A DNA stretch of 35,982 nt, from positions 1-35,982 of the IMG/VR virus record IMGVR_UViG_3300049856_000060; one strand, written 5' to 3'. The position numbers and the translations under genes were made by a program. This DNA comes from a virus. This document shows, piece after piece, positions 7,061-13,545 of this stretch (its first letter is position 1; every line of letters starts with the position of its first letter). The notes beneath the pieces were generated by a model that saw nothing but the letters and a program-made list of their open reading frames with translations, was not told where the DNA came from and ran no database searches.

Positions 7061-7413
7061 TTAACTTAAAATTAAAAATAATAACAGGTTTTAGGAAAGA
7101 CCAATCAATCACGATTGACGCCGAGGAAGCTCATAAAGCATATTTTCTTTTTCTTAATCCTGATAAGCGGGGGATATTCAAAAATGGGGTAGCTCTCTGT
7201 GGGCAAAATATTCAGAGCATAGAGCCTGACTATCACGCCACCCTTGGTTGGAACCCGTCTCATGTTTTGACTGGAGAAGATTACAACGAGATAAAAAATA
7301 AAAACCTAGATACTAGATTCCGAGAAGCTTTAGCTTTAGGGAAAAATAAAGCTCAAGAGATTAAACCCCCCGAGTTATCCACACTCGGTAGCTTGAGCCT
7401 CTCGGCTACTTGA
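7057..7413 (+). CDS. Early hypothetical protein (118 aa)
   Basis: A 118-residue protein coupled to the initiator by an ATGA overlap. The N-terminal half is beta-rich (INLKLKIITGFRKDQSITIDAEEAHKA), then a NPDKRGIFKNGVALCGQNIQ segment that looks like a small binding fold, and a C-terminal helix. No family recognised. Position suggests a replication partner (the lambda P slot), but there is no Walker motif. The last codons contain a DnaA-box hairpin and the start of the next promoter. Confidence 0.65.
   Translation: MINLKLKIITGFRKDQSITIDAEEAHKAYFLFLNPDKRGIFKNGVALCGQNIQSIEPDYHATLGWNPSHVLTGEDYNEIKNKNLDTRFREALALGKNKAQEIKPPELSTLGSLSLSAT
7370..7388 (+). promoter_or_regulatory. Hairpin with a perfect DnaA box as its loop
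   Basis: CCGAG (7370-7374) and CTCGG (7384-7388) form a perfect 5-bp stem, and the 9-nt loop (7375-7383) is exactly TTATCCACA, the DnaA-box consensus. It sits at the end of the 118-aa gene, directly before a promoter. A second hairpin (GTAGC/GCTAC, 7389-7393 with 7405-7409) follows. Confidence 0.5.
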
Positions 7414-7421
7414 GATATAAT
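7393..7421 (+). promoter_or_regulatory. Internal early promoter
   Basis: -35 TTGAGC (7393-7398), 17-bp spacer, -10 TATAAT (7416-7421), predicted +1 near 7428, about 25 bases before the first downstream ATG (7453). It would drive the 32-aa ORF and the SSB/recombination genes independently of the initiator promoter. Confidence 0.6.
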
Positions 7422-7452
7422 TTACATAGGTCGATAATAAAAAATATAAATC

Positions 7453-7551
7453 ATGGATAGAAAAACAAAACATGATAGATTAAAAAAGAAAAATATAATT
7501 AGCAAAATATTAAAAAAAATAATAAACGAAATAAAAACTTATGGAATTTGA
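7453..7551 (+). CDS. Small Lys-rich ORF (32 aa)
   Basis: An ORF of 32 residues (MDRKTKHDRLKKKNIISKIL...), strongly basic, first after the promoter at 7393-7421 and overlapping the next start by 11 bp. Composition could reflect the A-rich leader rather than selection, so it may be only a coupling leader. If real, a nucleic-acid-binding peptide is conceivable. Confidence 0.35.
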   Translation: MDRKTKHDRLKKKNIISKILKKIINEIKTYGI

Positions 7552-7774
7552 CTACTCGCAACAACAAACAAAAAATAATGATGAAATGTTATCTTACCCA
7601 TGGGACGAAGACGAACCGCATGAAGACTTAAAAATATGGCTTCGTGGTGATAGAGATAAAAAAGATTATGCTGAAATATTAAAAAATAGAAAGATAGAAA
7701 ACATTTACGGATTGAGCGGACAAATAGAATTTGATATAGTCAACGCATTAAACGCAAATAATAATAACAAATAA
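7541..7774 (+). CDS. Small acidic hypothetical protein (77 aa)
   Basis: A 77-residue acidic protein with Asn/Gln-rich ends and a Trp-containing middle (LSYPWDEDEPHEDLKIWLRGDRDKKDYAE). No family recognised. It sits 10 bp before the SSB gene, in the same transcript, and has no Shine-Dalgarno. Co-expression with the SSB suggests an early DNA-metabolism accessory or host-takeover protein, which is inference only. Confidence 0.6.
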   Translation: MEFDYSQQQTKNNDEMLSYPWDEDEPHEDLKIWLRGDRDKKDYAEILKNRKIENIYGLSGQIEFDIVNALNANNNNK

Positions 7775-7784
7775 TAAAAAAAAT

Positions 7785-8312
7785 ATGAACGATAAAAACT
7801 TTGAAGAACTTTTCCTAGGTGAAGATTATAAAATACCAACAACATCTAACTACATGAGATTCCAAGAGGGTGATAATAAATTTAGGGTATTATCTTCTGC
7901 GATTGTCGGATTTGAATACTGGAACACAAAAAATAAACCTATCCGTTCTCGTGAATGTCCTGATGTCATCCCCGAAGATATTAAAATAGAAAAAGATGGC
8001 TCCACGAGAGTTAATCACTTCTGGGCGTGTATTGTTTGGAATTATGGAGAATCTAGAATACAGATACTTGAGATTACTCAAAAGGGAATTATGAAAGCTA
8101 TCCAAACACTTGTAAAAAATCCAAAGTGGGGACACCCAAAAGGTTATGATATAACTATTACAAAAACTGGCTCTGGTTTTGACACAGAATATACCACGAT
8201 TGCAGACCCTCATTCTCCAGTAGATTTGAAAATAGCCGATAAACATAAAAATTCAAAGATAAATCTTGAGGCTCTTTACGAGGGAGCAGACCCCTTCACG
8301 GTTGACCTATAG
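7785..8312 (+). CDS. Single-stranded DNA-binding protein (phage type)
   Basis: A 175-residue protein whose pattern (FRVLSSAIVGFEYWNTKNKP, HFWACIVWNYGESRIQILEITQKGI, then NPKWGHPKGYDITITKTGSG and an EYT segment) matches a widespread phage single-stranded DNA-binding protein with an OB-like core. The C-terminus is short and acidic (GADPFTVDL), as in proteins that use an acidic tail to recruit replication or repair partners. It would protect and organise ssDNA during replication and recombination, and the RusA and NinB-like genes follow in the same operon. Confidence 0.75.
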   Translation: MNDKNFEELFLGEDYKIPTTSNYMRFQEGDNKFRVLSSAIVGFEYWNTKNKPIRSRECPDVIPEDIKIEKDGSTRVNHFWACIVWNYGESRIQILEITQKGIMKAIQTLVKNPKWGHPKGYDITITKTGSGFDTEYTTIADPHSPVDLKIADKHKNSKINLEALYEGADPFTVDL

Positions 8313-8361
8313 TCATTGATATAATCAATTTTAAGCCCTGTATGGTAGGGTGTAGGTATGG

Positions 8362-8414
8362 TATAACCTATAAGAAGGTTAAGACACCACCACGGGGCGG
8401 ATAGATAGGTTATA
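8362..8414 (+). promoter_or_regulatory. Inverted repeat with two alternative pairings before the resolvase gene
   Basis: TATAACCTAT (8362-8371) is perfectly repeated inverted at 8405-8414. The left arm can instead pair locally with AGGTTA (8376-8381), so two exclusive hairpins are possible in the 116-bp leader before the RusA gene. A 20-codon ORF (8342-8404, MVGCRYGITYKK...) lies across it, and a TATAAT at 8320-8325 may start a short transcript. A regulatory leader is possible but no known riboswitch class is recognised. Confidence 0.35.
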
Positions 8415-8428
8415 AGAGATATTAAAAT

Positions 8429-8803
8429 ATGTTTCCATTCAAAATAGTATTAAAAGGGCAACCTATAAGCACAAATCATATTTACTTAATATCTTGTCGT
8501 GGTGGTTACCCTCAAAAATATCTCTCAAAACAAGCTAGTATTTTAAAGGAAGATTACCAGTGGCAAGGTAAGATACAATGGAGGGGTAAGAAGATGTTGA
8601 AAGATAGATTGTTTTTAGACATAAAAATATACTTAAAAAATAAAAGAATAATTGACTGGGACAATCTACATAAATTATCAATGGATTCACTTAATAAAAT
8701 TATCTGGGAAGATGATAAGCAAATACATAAAGCAACCGTAGAAAGATTGTATAATAAAAAATATCCTAGAATAGAAATAATAATAAATAAATATGAACTA
8801 TAA
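8429..8803 (+). CDS. rusA: RusA-like Holliday junction resolvase
   Basis: A 124-residue protein, about the normal length of RusA. It shows the N-terminal VLKGQPISTNHIY strand and the acidic active-site cluster: Asp76 and Asp78 in IIDWDNLHK, then Asp86 and Asp95-Asp96 in MDSLNKIIWEDDKQIHKA. E. coli RusA uses Asp70, Asp72 and Asp91 in the same spacing, with a lysine close by. It cuts four-way junctions during phage recombination and clears branched DNA before packaging. Its 3' end overlaps the next small gene by 11 bp. Confidence 0.88.
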   Translation: MFPFKIVLKGQPISTNHIYLISCRGGYPQKYLSKQASILKEDYQWQGKIQWRGKKMLKDRLFLDIKIYLKNKRIIDWDNLHKLSMDSLNKIIWEDDKQIHKATVERLYNKKYPRIEIIINKYEL

Positions 8804-8957
8804 AATAAAATCACCGAGCATGGAGATTGTAGGAAACTACTCTTTAGTAATAGACTTGGCTATGAAAGAAGGTTATATTTTTGATACTTTCATGGAGAAT
8901 ATTATGACAGCTAAAATGTATCTAACCGGACTAGGTTATGAGATAACAATAACATGA
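8793..8957 (+). CDS. Small hypothetical protein (54 aa)
   Basis: A 54-residue ORF opening MNYKIKSPSMEIVGNY that overlaps the RusA stop by 11 bp and the NinB-like start by 4 bp (ATGA). Overlaps at both ends and a balanced residue composition make it a convincing small gene. No domain recognised. Its place between two recombination genes suggests a related role. Confidence 0.65.
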   Translation: MNYKIKSPSMEIVGNYSLVIDLAMKEGYIFDTFMENIMTAKMYLTGLGYEITIT

Positions 8958-9454
8958 AAATAGCCCTAACACCTCCAAAAAGAAGCAGGGGAGTAAGTAG
9001 CTATAAGACATTAAATTTTGCTTGTGAAATTGTAATGGACAGAGATAAAAAAAGAGTGAGATTGAAGAATGATAGGTACTATTATACAGAGATAAATAAA
9101 TTTAAACTAGGTGATAGTGTGAGTATGTATATTACAAGTAAAAAGGCAAGTAGAACAGATAGACAAAATAGGTACTATTGGTTATATATAGCAAATATCT
9201 CACGAGAAACTGGAAACGATAAAGATGAGTTACACACTTTATTTAAAAACTTATTTTTGAAGAAGTATAGTAAAGAGATTTATGGACATAAGATAATAGT
9301 TACTAAAAGTACGACAGATTTATCAAGTAGCGACTTTATAGACTATATAAAAAGGATAGAGATTGAAACAGGGATATTATCTCCACCGACAGAGGTTAAG
9401 GAAGAGACTCAGTATATAGATTACCCAGTAGAATTATTAGAACCAACAATATAA
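8954..9454 (+). CDS. NinB-like recombination protein
   Basis: A 166-residue protein with the NinB/Orf-type pattern: a basic N-terminus, then KKASRTDRQNRYYWLYIANI followed by a helix with ISRETGNDKDELHTLFKNLFL, a STTDLSSSDFIDYIKRIE segment and a C-terminal acidic tail. Lambda Orf/NinB helps recombinases load on SSB-coated single-stranded DNA and replaces host RecFOR functions. The SSB and RusA genes just upstream fit this role. The assignment rests on motif order rather than on a full alignment. Confidence 0.72.
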   Translation: MKIALTPPKRSRGVSSYKTLNFACEIVMDRDKKRVRLKNDRYYYTEINKFKLGDSVSMYITSKKASRTDRQNRYYWLYIANISRETGNDKDELHTLFKNLFLKKYSKEIYGHKIIVTKSTTDLSSSDFIDYIKRIEIETGILSPPTEVKEETQYIDYPVELLEPTI

Positions 9455-9456
9455 AA

Positions 9457-9645
9457 ATGGATACACAAAAATCATACGAAAAATTAAGGGAGACAAGCGA
9501 GTTAGATATTAAGGATATAGGAATACTGAGCTATAAGATACATGATTACCCTAATCACTTCCCTAATATTAAGAAACCTACTAATAAGACTATAGTCGCA
9601 AGGATTAGATTAGATAAGAAATTAAAAGAATACTTAAAAAAATAA
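9457..9645 (+). CDS. Small hypothetical protein (62 aa)
   Basis: A 62-residue basic protein starting 2 bp after the NinB-like stop, with KYNPNHFP-like aromatic/proline residues in the middle and a Lys-rich C-terminus. No family recognised. It belongs to the early operon by orientation and spacing. Confidence 0.55.
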   Translation: MDTQKSYEKLRETSELDIKDIGILSYKIHDYPNHFPNIKKPTNKTIVARIRLDKKLKEYLKK

Positions 9646-9648
9646 ACT

Positions 9649-9825
9649 ATGGAAAAAGATACTCTGAAAGATTTAAGAGAAAAATTATCATCTACAATAG
9701 CACATGAAGAAAGACAGCTTAAAAGGATAGATGAGAACCCCGCACAGATTGAATTTATTAAATTACTACTGATGTTTCTAATTGGAGCCATGCTTGGACT
9801 GACAATATTTATCTTTAAATGTTAA
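9649..9825 (+). CDS. Small single-pass membrane protein (58 aa)
   Basis: A 58-residue ORF with a charged helical N-terminal part (MEKDTLKDLREKL...) and a C-terminal hydrophobic segment of about 20 residues (LLLMFLIGAMLGLTIFIF) ending Lys-Cys. It starts 3 bp after the previous stop and overlaps the next gene by 7 bp. It is predicted to be anchored in the inner membrane with its N-terminus in the cytoplasm. An early membrane protein could serve in host takeover or superinfection exclusion, but this is speculative. Confidence 0.6.
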   Translation: MEKDTLKDLREKLSSTIAHEERQLKRIDENPAQIEFIKLLLMFLIGAMLGLTIFIFKC

Positions 9826-9992
9826 GCCAGAGACCCAGAAGACTCGAAGGCAGAATCGTCTACAACAAGACATTGATGAGGGCAGAGTTCACCCCGACGA
9901 ACATACCTTTGTATTTACAAGAAATGCAGAAGTATATGATAGGGGACAGGGTTACTATGATTATAAACAAAGTTAAACATAAGAGAGTATAA
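9819..9992 (+). CDS. Small basic hypothetical protein (57 aa)
   Basis: A 57-residue ORF (MLSQRPRRLEGRIVYNKTLM...) overlapping the preceding gene by 7 bp (ATGTTAA). The second half has a regular pattern (IPLYLQEMQKYMIGDRVTMI) typical of a folded beta/alpha mini-domain. No family recognised. The stop codon overlaps a TATAAT (9988-9993) that may act as a weak promoter for the next gene. Confidence 0.6.
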   Translation: MLSQRPRRLEGRIVYNKTLMRAEFTPTNIPLYLQEMQKYMIGDRVTMIINKVKHKRV

Positions 9993-10008
9993 TAAATAAA
10001 AAAATAAA

Positions 10009-10335
10009 ATGAACATACCAATCAGAAATGGTGATATAAATTTTCACCCAGTAGATAAAAGAGAAGGGGATATAATAGAGAATAAAGATAATAAGTTTGT
10101 AGTAGGCTATGGTGAGACTACAGGACATAAGCATGTCTTAACTGTAGATAGACCACAAGACATGATTATCAGTAGAGATAGTCTAGGTAATTATTACTTT
10201 GAAATGCTAGAAGACGGTATATTAACACATGAGGAGCATAAGACTATAAAGCTACCTAAGGGGATATACAGAAAGTTCCAAGAGGAAGAGGTAGACCATT
10301 TTGCTGGCTCTGTAACAAGAAAGGTAATAGATTAA
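10009..10335 (+). CDS. Conserved small protein paired with the DUF6745-like gene (108 aa)
   Basis: A 108-residue beta-rich protein with the pattern VGYGETTGHKHVLTV, an L.HEEHKTIKLPKGIYRKF segment and a C-terminal RKVID. I recall small proteins with GEATGHAH and HEEH..I.LP.G.Y motifs next to DUF6745-type genes in phages and actinobacteria. The pair here is 4 bp apart (10335 to 10340), which supports a shared function, though none is established. The two His-containing motifs could bind metal. It has no Shine-Dalgarno. Confidence 0.65.
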   Translation: MNIPIRNGDINFHPVDKREGDIIENKDNKFVVGYGETTGHKHVLTVDRPQDMIISRDSLGNYYFEMLEDGILTHEEHKTIKLPKGIYRKFQEEEVDHFAGSVTRKVID

Positions 10336-10339
10336 ATAT

Positions 10340-12055
10340 ATGATAGAAAGAACACCAACAAGAGCTACAGGAGGTATCACTGAAAAAGAGAAAATAGAAA
10401 TGGAGGGTATATCAAGAAAGTGGATTGCCAATGCTTTTAAGACTGGTCGAACTGATAAAGGGAAAATAACTGAAGCTATAAAAATGTTATACAAAGTATC
10501 AGGATTAAAAGAACCTAGAGTCGTAGTCGTCCCTAGCCCATTAGTAATGGCTTACGCTTATGGTATATCGGCAGGTATATGGCATTTGAGAAGGACACAA
10601 AAAGGTTCGGAAATAAGGTCGGCAACAGATTCGGCAACATATTCGGCAACAAGGTCGGCAACATTAATAGATTCGGAAATAAGGTCGGCAACAGATTCGG
10701 CAACATATTTGGCAACATTGGCAACATATTCGGCAACAAGGTCGGCAACATTAATAGATTCGGAAATAAGGTCGGCAACAAGGTCGGCAACAGATTTGGC
10801 AACATTGGCAACAAGGTCGGCAATAGATTCGGCAACAAGGTCGGCAATAGATTCGGCAACATATTCGGTAATGACGGCAACAAGGTCGGCAACATTAATA
10901 GATTCGGAAACATATTTGGCAACAGATACGGCAACAAGGTCGGCAACATCGGCAACACATTCGGCAACAAGGTCGGCAATAGATTCGGAAACAAGGTCGG
11001 CAACATCGGCAACATATTTGGAAACAAAGTGGGCAAGATATTTGGCAATAACGTCAACAGATATGGCAACAGATTCGGAAACATATTTGGCAACATATTC
11101 GGCAATGGATTCGGTAATAACGGCAACAGATTCGGCAACAGATTCGGAAACAGATTCGGAAACAAGGTCGGAAACAAGGTCGGCAACATATTCGGCAATA
11201 TTGGCAACAGATTCGGAAACAAGGTCGGCAATAGATTCGGAAATAGATTCGGCAACAGATTCGGAAACAGATTCGGAAACAGATTCGGAAACAAGGTTAA
11301 AAAAAGATTCTATAATAGATATTATAAATCTCTTCGTCTCGAAAGAACATAAAAACTTTGTAATTGAATGTATTATAAGATGGGAAAATGTATATCAAGG
11401 AGGAAATATGTGGCCATCTCACCCAGCATATTTAGAAGCCTGCCGTGATGTCCTAAAATTAGATGGTTTAGATTGTTGGGATAAATATAAAGCATGGGAG
11501 GATTCAGCAATACATGGAGGTTTTCGTGTAATGCACGAAGAATTTTGTATAGTATCTGATTTTCCAGATATATTAAAGGTAAATAAAGATAATCAACCTC
11601 ATAGTGATACGAGTCCAAGTCATAGGTGGTCGGACGGCTTTGAAATATACCATCTTAATGGTGTCCGATTTGAGAAAGACTTATGGGAGAAAGTAGTATC
11701 CAAGACTATGCCTTTTAAGGATATACTAGCTATAGTAGATGTAGACCAGAGGACACAAGCAATGAAGTACGGGGACTTCCATGAGTTTGCTGATAATCAG
11801 GAGGCTAGTAAGATTGATAGTTATATAAAGTCCGATATAGACGGCAATGATGTAACCTATGAATTATGGAGATTCCCAGCAGGTGGTGTCTTCAGTAAAG
11901 ATGTCCACTATATGTACTATAACTGCCCTTCTACTAATAATAAGTATGCTACAGGTGTTTGGGAGTGTTCTAGGGTATCAGAAGCCATGGCAAGGAAGCA
12001 GGGCATAACAGAAGAGCAATGGAAGCTACAGGTACCATTAGTGCATGAAAGCTAA
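10340..12055 (+). CDS. DUF6745-like protein with a repeat-encoded Ser-Ala-Thr insert
   Basis: A 571-residue protein in three parts. Residues 1-88 form an N-terminal domain (EAIKMLYKVSGLKEPRVVVV, then YGISAGIWHLRR). Residues about 90-319 are an almost pure run of four-residue repeats (SATD, SATY, SATR, SETD). Residues about 330-571 form the conserved C-terminal domain with IIRWENVYQGGNMW, CWDKYKAWEDSAIHGGFR, a SHRWSDGFEIYHLNGVRF segment and a C-terminal CSRVSEAMARKQGITEEQW. The end segments match, to my recollection, DUF6745-containing proteins, whose members often carry a low-complexity Ala/Thr stretch at this point. Function is unknown. The other two frames across the repeats are open by chance of the repeat unit. 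Confidence 0.7.
   Translation: MIERTPTRATGGITEKEKIEMEGISRKWIANAFKTGRTDKGKITEAIKMLYKVSGLKEPRVVVVPSPLVMAYAYGISAGIWHLRRTQKGSEIRSATDSATYSATRSATLIDSEIRSATDSATYLATLATYSATRSATLIDSEIRSATRSATDLATLATRSAIDSATRSAIDSATYSVMTATRSATLIDSETYLATDTATRSATSATHSATRSAIDSETRSATSATYLETKWARYLAITSTDMATDSETYLATYSAMDSVITATDSATDSETDSETRSETRSATYSAILATDSETRSAIDSEIDSATDSETDSETDSETRLKKDSIIDIINLFVSKEHKNFVIECIIRWENVYQGGNMWPSHPAYLEACRDVLKLDGLDCWDKYKAWEDSAIHGGFRVMHEEFCIVSDFPDILKVNKDNQPHSDTSPSHRWSDGFEIYHLNGVRFEKDLWEKVVSKTMPFKDILAIVDVDQRTQAMKYGDFHEFADNQEASKIDSYIKSDIDGNDVTYELWRFPAGGVFSKDVHYMYYNCPSTNNKYATGVWECSRVSEAMARKQGITEEQWKLQVPLVHES
10606..11297 (+). repeat. Degenerate 12-bp tandem repeat array within the DUF6745-like gene
   Basis: About 690 bp built from 12-bp units such as TTCGGCAACAGA, TTCGGCAACATA and GTCGGCAACAAG, richer in G and C than the surroundings. 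A higher-order motif (ACATTAATAGATTCGGAAA) recurs at 10661, 10748 and 10892, showing duplication of larger blocks. The unit keeps the frame, giving four-residue Ser-Ala-Thr repeats. Such an array should expand and contract by slippage or recombination. Confidence 0.9.
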
Positions 12056-12059
12056 TAAC

Positions 12060-12173
12060 ATGGATATATGCGACTTGTGTGGGGGATTAGAAAAGGTTAG
12101 TTATAAGAAGATTGTGGAGAATTACACAGTAATCATTATTAAGTTGTGTGATGATTGTAAAAATATAAAATAA
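12060..12173 (+). CDS. Mini zinc-ribbon protein (37 aa)
   Basis: A 37-residue ORF (MDICDLCGGLEKVSYKKIVE...) with two CxxC knuckles, Cys4-Cys7 and Cys30-Cys33, spaced as in a zinc ribbon. It starts 4 bp after the DUF6745-like stop and ends 4 bp before the next gene. The paired knuckles make it unlikely to be a random ORF. Such tiny phage zinc proteins often bind host transcription or DNA proteins, but no function can be assigned. Confidence 0.6.
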   Translation: MDICDLCGGLEKVSYKKIVENYTVIIIKLCDDCKNIK

Positions 12174-12177
12174 AATA

Positions 12178-12612
12178 ATGAAAGAAATAATAAAGCAAGA
12201 TTATGATGTGTATAATTACTTATCTAAGGGAAATGAACTTCATGGTACTGCTTATGGTAAGATACCAAACCCAGTGTATGTTAATCGTAACAAGACCTCT
12301 GATAATAATTACCCAGTGATAACTTTAGTATGTGAAGGTGATAATACGACTGTAGTTATCACAGATAATCAGAATGTTAATTTTGATTACAAGGAATGTT
12401 GGGTTATAAATACTACGGTGCATGTAACAAATATGCAGGTAGAAGAACATACTACTATACATGACTATAGTATAATAGTTACAATCTTTCTAGCCGTACT
12501 AATAGGACTATACTATTTAGGTATCTTTATTGTTCTACTCGGATATGGTGATATTCATAAGTATTTTTCTAATTTATTATCTAATCTAATTATCTGGTAT
12601 AAAAAAAAATAA
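12178..12612 (+). CDS. Membrane-anchored hypothetical protein (144 aa)
   Basis: A 144-residue protein with a soluble N-terminal part of about 95 residues (Asn/Thr/Val-rich, beta-like, two Cys) and a long C-terminal hydrophobic stretch (YSIIVTIFLAVLIGLYYLGI, continuing to about residue 126) followed by a basic tail ending in four Lys-type residues. One long or two short membrane segments are possible. It lies in the early operon just before a 29-aa membrane peptide. No family recognised. An exclusion or membrane-remodelling role is speculative. Confidence 0.6.
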   Translation: MKEIIKQDYDVYNYLSKGNELHGTAYGKIPNPVYVNRNKTSDNNYPVITLVCEGDNTTVVITDNQNVNFDYKECWVINTTVHVTNMQVEEHTTIHDYSIIVTIFLAVLIGLYYLGIFIVLLGYGDIHKYFSNLLSNLIIWYKKK

Positions 12613-12617
12613 ATTAT

Positions 12618-12707
12618 ATGATAAAAGAAATAATATTAAATCTAGCTACAGCTTCCTTGGTTACTCTAATTATAGTTGCAGTGTATATAATTATAAATAA
12701 TAAATAA
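12618..12707 (+). CDS. 29-aa single-span membrane peptide
   Basis: A 29-codon ORF (MIKEIILNLATASLVTLIIV...) that is almost entirely one transmembrane helix with a Lys/Glu start and an Asn-Asn-Lys end. It begins 5 bp after the preceding membrane protein and ends just before the next gene's ATG (12709). Compact spacing and a textbook membrane span support it, but random AT-rich ORFs can look alike. Confidence 0.45.
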   Translation: MIKEIILNLATASLVTLIIVAVYIIINNK

Positions 12708-12708
12708 C

Positions 12709-13197
12709 ATGTCCCGCCATACAACAGAACAGGACTTTGAGCCGAGGAATAAATTAAAAGAAATGATGAATACATACTTGTTTAATATGAAGATACGCAT
12801 ATCAGGTATAGTATACAGGGCATGCAAGAGAATATCTTATAAATCTAAATGTAGGATATATAAATACTTAATAAAATATATACCACATTCTATAATGAAG
12901 TCTAAGTTATTAAAGAAGATGATAGTATTCTCATACCTACCGCATAGGTATATAGATGTAAAAGTTAGAATACATAAAAAGGTAACACGCCCTTATGAAT
13001 ATTGTGCAGAAGGATATATAGGGAATAGGTGTCATGTATGTGGAGATACTGATATAGATTATGGTGGTTATCATCAGATCGCTGAAAGTCTACATAAACA
13101 TAGATTTCAGGAAGATGAAAGACCTAGAGTAAGGGATACTAGGATTATATGTAAGGTATGTGATAATTTAAAAGATAATAAAATACATGTTAAATAA
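12709..13197 (+). CDS. Basic protein with C-terminal zinc-binding domain (162 aa)
   Basis: A 162-residue protein. The N-terminal two-thirds is strongly basic and Tyr-rich (KRISYKSKCRIYKYLIKYIP). The C-terminal part carries CHVCG and CKVCD knuckles separated by about 45 residues with several His (GGYHQIAESLHKHRF), consistent with an HNH-like or treble-clef zinc domain. The His cluster between the knuckles makes an HNH-type endonuclease conceivable, but the canonical catalytic His-Asn-His order cannot be confirmed. It overlaps the next mini zinc-ribbon gene by 11 bp. Confidence 0.6.
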   Translation: MSRHTTEQDFEPRNKLKEMMNTYLFNMKIRISGIVYRACKRISYKSKCRIYKYLIKYIPHSIMKSKLLKKMIVFSYLPHRYIDVKVRIHKKVTRPYEYCAEGYIGNRCHVCGDTDIDYGGYHQIAESLHKHRFQEDERPRVRDTRIICKVCDNLKDNKIHVK

Positions 13198-13363
13198 AAT
13201 AAAAAACTATATAGCAAGTAAATTATACACCCCTCCAGATATAGCTTCTTGGGAGGTTAAAAGTAAAGTAAATTGCGAGAATTGTGGCAGTAAAGATACT
13301 GTGTACAATATGAGAAATTGCAGTTTAGTGTGTACTAGGTGTACGAAGTATAAAGTGTTATAA
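13187..13363 (+). CDS. Mini zinc-ribbon protein (58 aa)
   Basis: A 58-residue ORF with a helical basic N-terminus (MLNKIKNYIASKLY) and a zinc ribbon: Cys30-Cys33 and Cys49-Cys52 (CENCG ... CTRC), with an extra Cys45. It overlaps the previous zinc-domain gene by 11 bp and is the last clear gene of the early operon. Its stop codon overlaps an extended -10 promoter motif. Likely nucleic-acid or protein binding. Confidence 0.65.
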   Translation: MLNKIKNYIASKLYTPPDIASWEVKSKVNCENCGSKDTVYNMRNCSLVCTRCTKYKVL

Positions 13364-13364
13364 T
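13356..13364 (+). promoter_or_regulatory. Extended -10 promoter, predicted leaderless
   Basis: TGTTATAAT is an extended -10 (TGn plus a perfect TATAAT at 13359-13364). No convincing -35 is present. The predicted +1 (13371) is exactly the A of the ATG of a 21-codon ORF. Confidence 0.45.
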
Positions 13365-13370
13365 ATCCCC

Positions 13371-13436
13371 ATGGCGATTTGGAAGAGGAGGTATAGGGTT
13401 ACTCCACCAACCAATGAGAAAAATAAAATAACATAA
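13371..13436 (+). CDS. Possible 21-aa peptide at the end of the early arm
   Basis: A 21-codon ORF (MAIWKRRYRVTPPTNEKNKI plus one residue), cationic, starting at the predicted +1 of an extended -10 promoter and ending 80 bp before the early terminator. Support is only the exact promoter-to-ATG spacing. It may instead be part of a noncoding transcript. Confidence 0.3.
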   Translation: MAIWKRRYRVTPPTNEKNKIT

Positions 13437-13515
13437 CATAATAAATAATATTGAATTGATAATAAATATACTGAAGGTGATAAATCAAGGACTTAATTGA
13501 CCCGCCATGCAAAAG

Positions 13516-13540
13516 ACATCTGTAAAGATGTTTTTTGTTT
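13516..13540 (+). terminator. Rightward terminator of the early arm
   Basis: ACATCT (13516-13521) and AGATGT (13526-13531) form a 6-bp stem with a GTAA loop, followed by a T-rich run (13531-13540). Upstream A residues extend the stem. It is the first good rho-independent terminator after the early genes. Confidence 0.75.
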
Positions 13541-13545
13541 TATGA

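Noticed and set aside
7890-8246. 118-aa leftward ORF opposite the SSB gene
   Set aside because: Antisense to a clearly conserved gene, Cys/Phe-rich shadow composition and no promoter.
10606-11297. CRISPR array
   Set aside because: Units are contiguous 12-bp tandem repeats without unique spacers, and they encode protein.
10579-11352. 257-aa ORF of FGNKVGN repeats as a separate gene
   Set aside because: It lies wholly within the repeat array in another frame and lacks unique sequence; the main frame continues into conserved domains on both sides.
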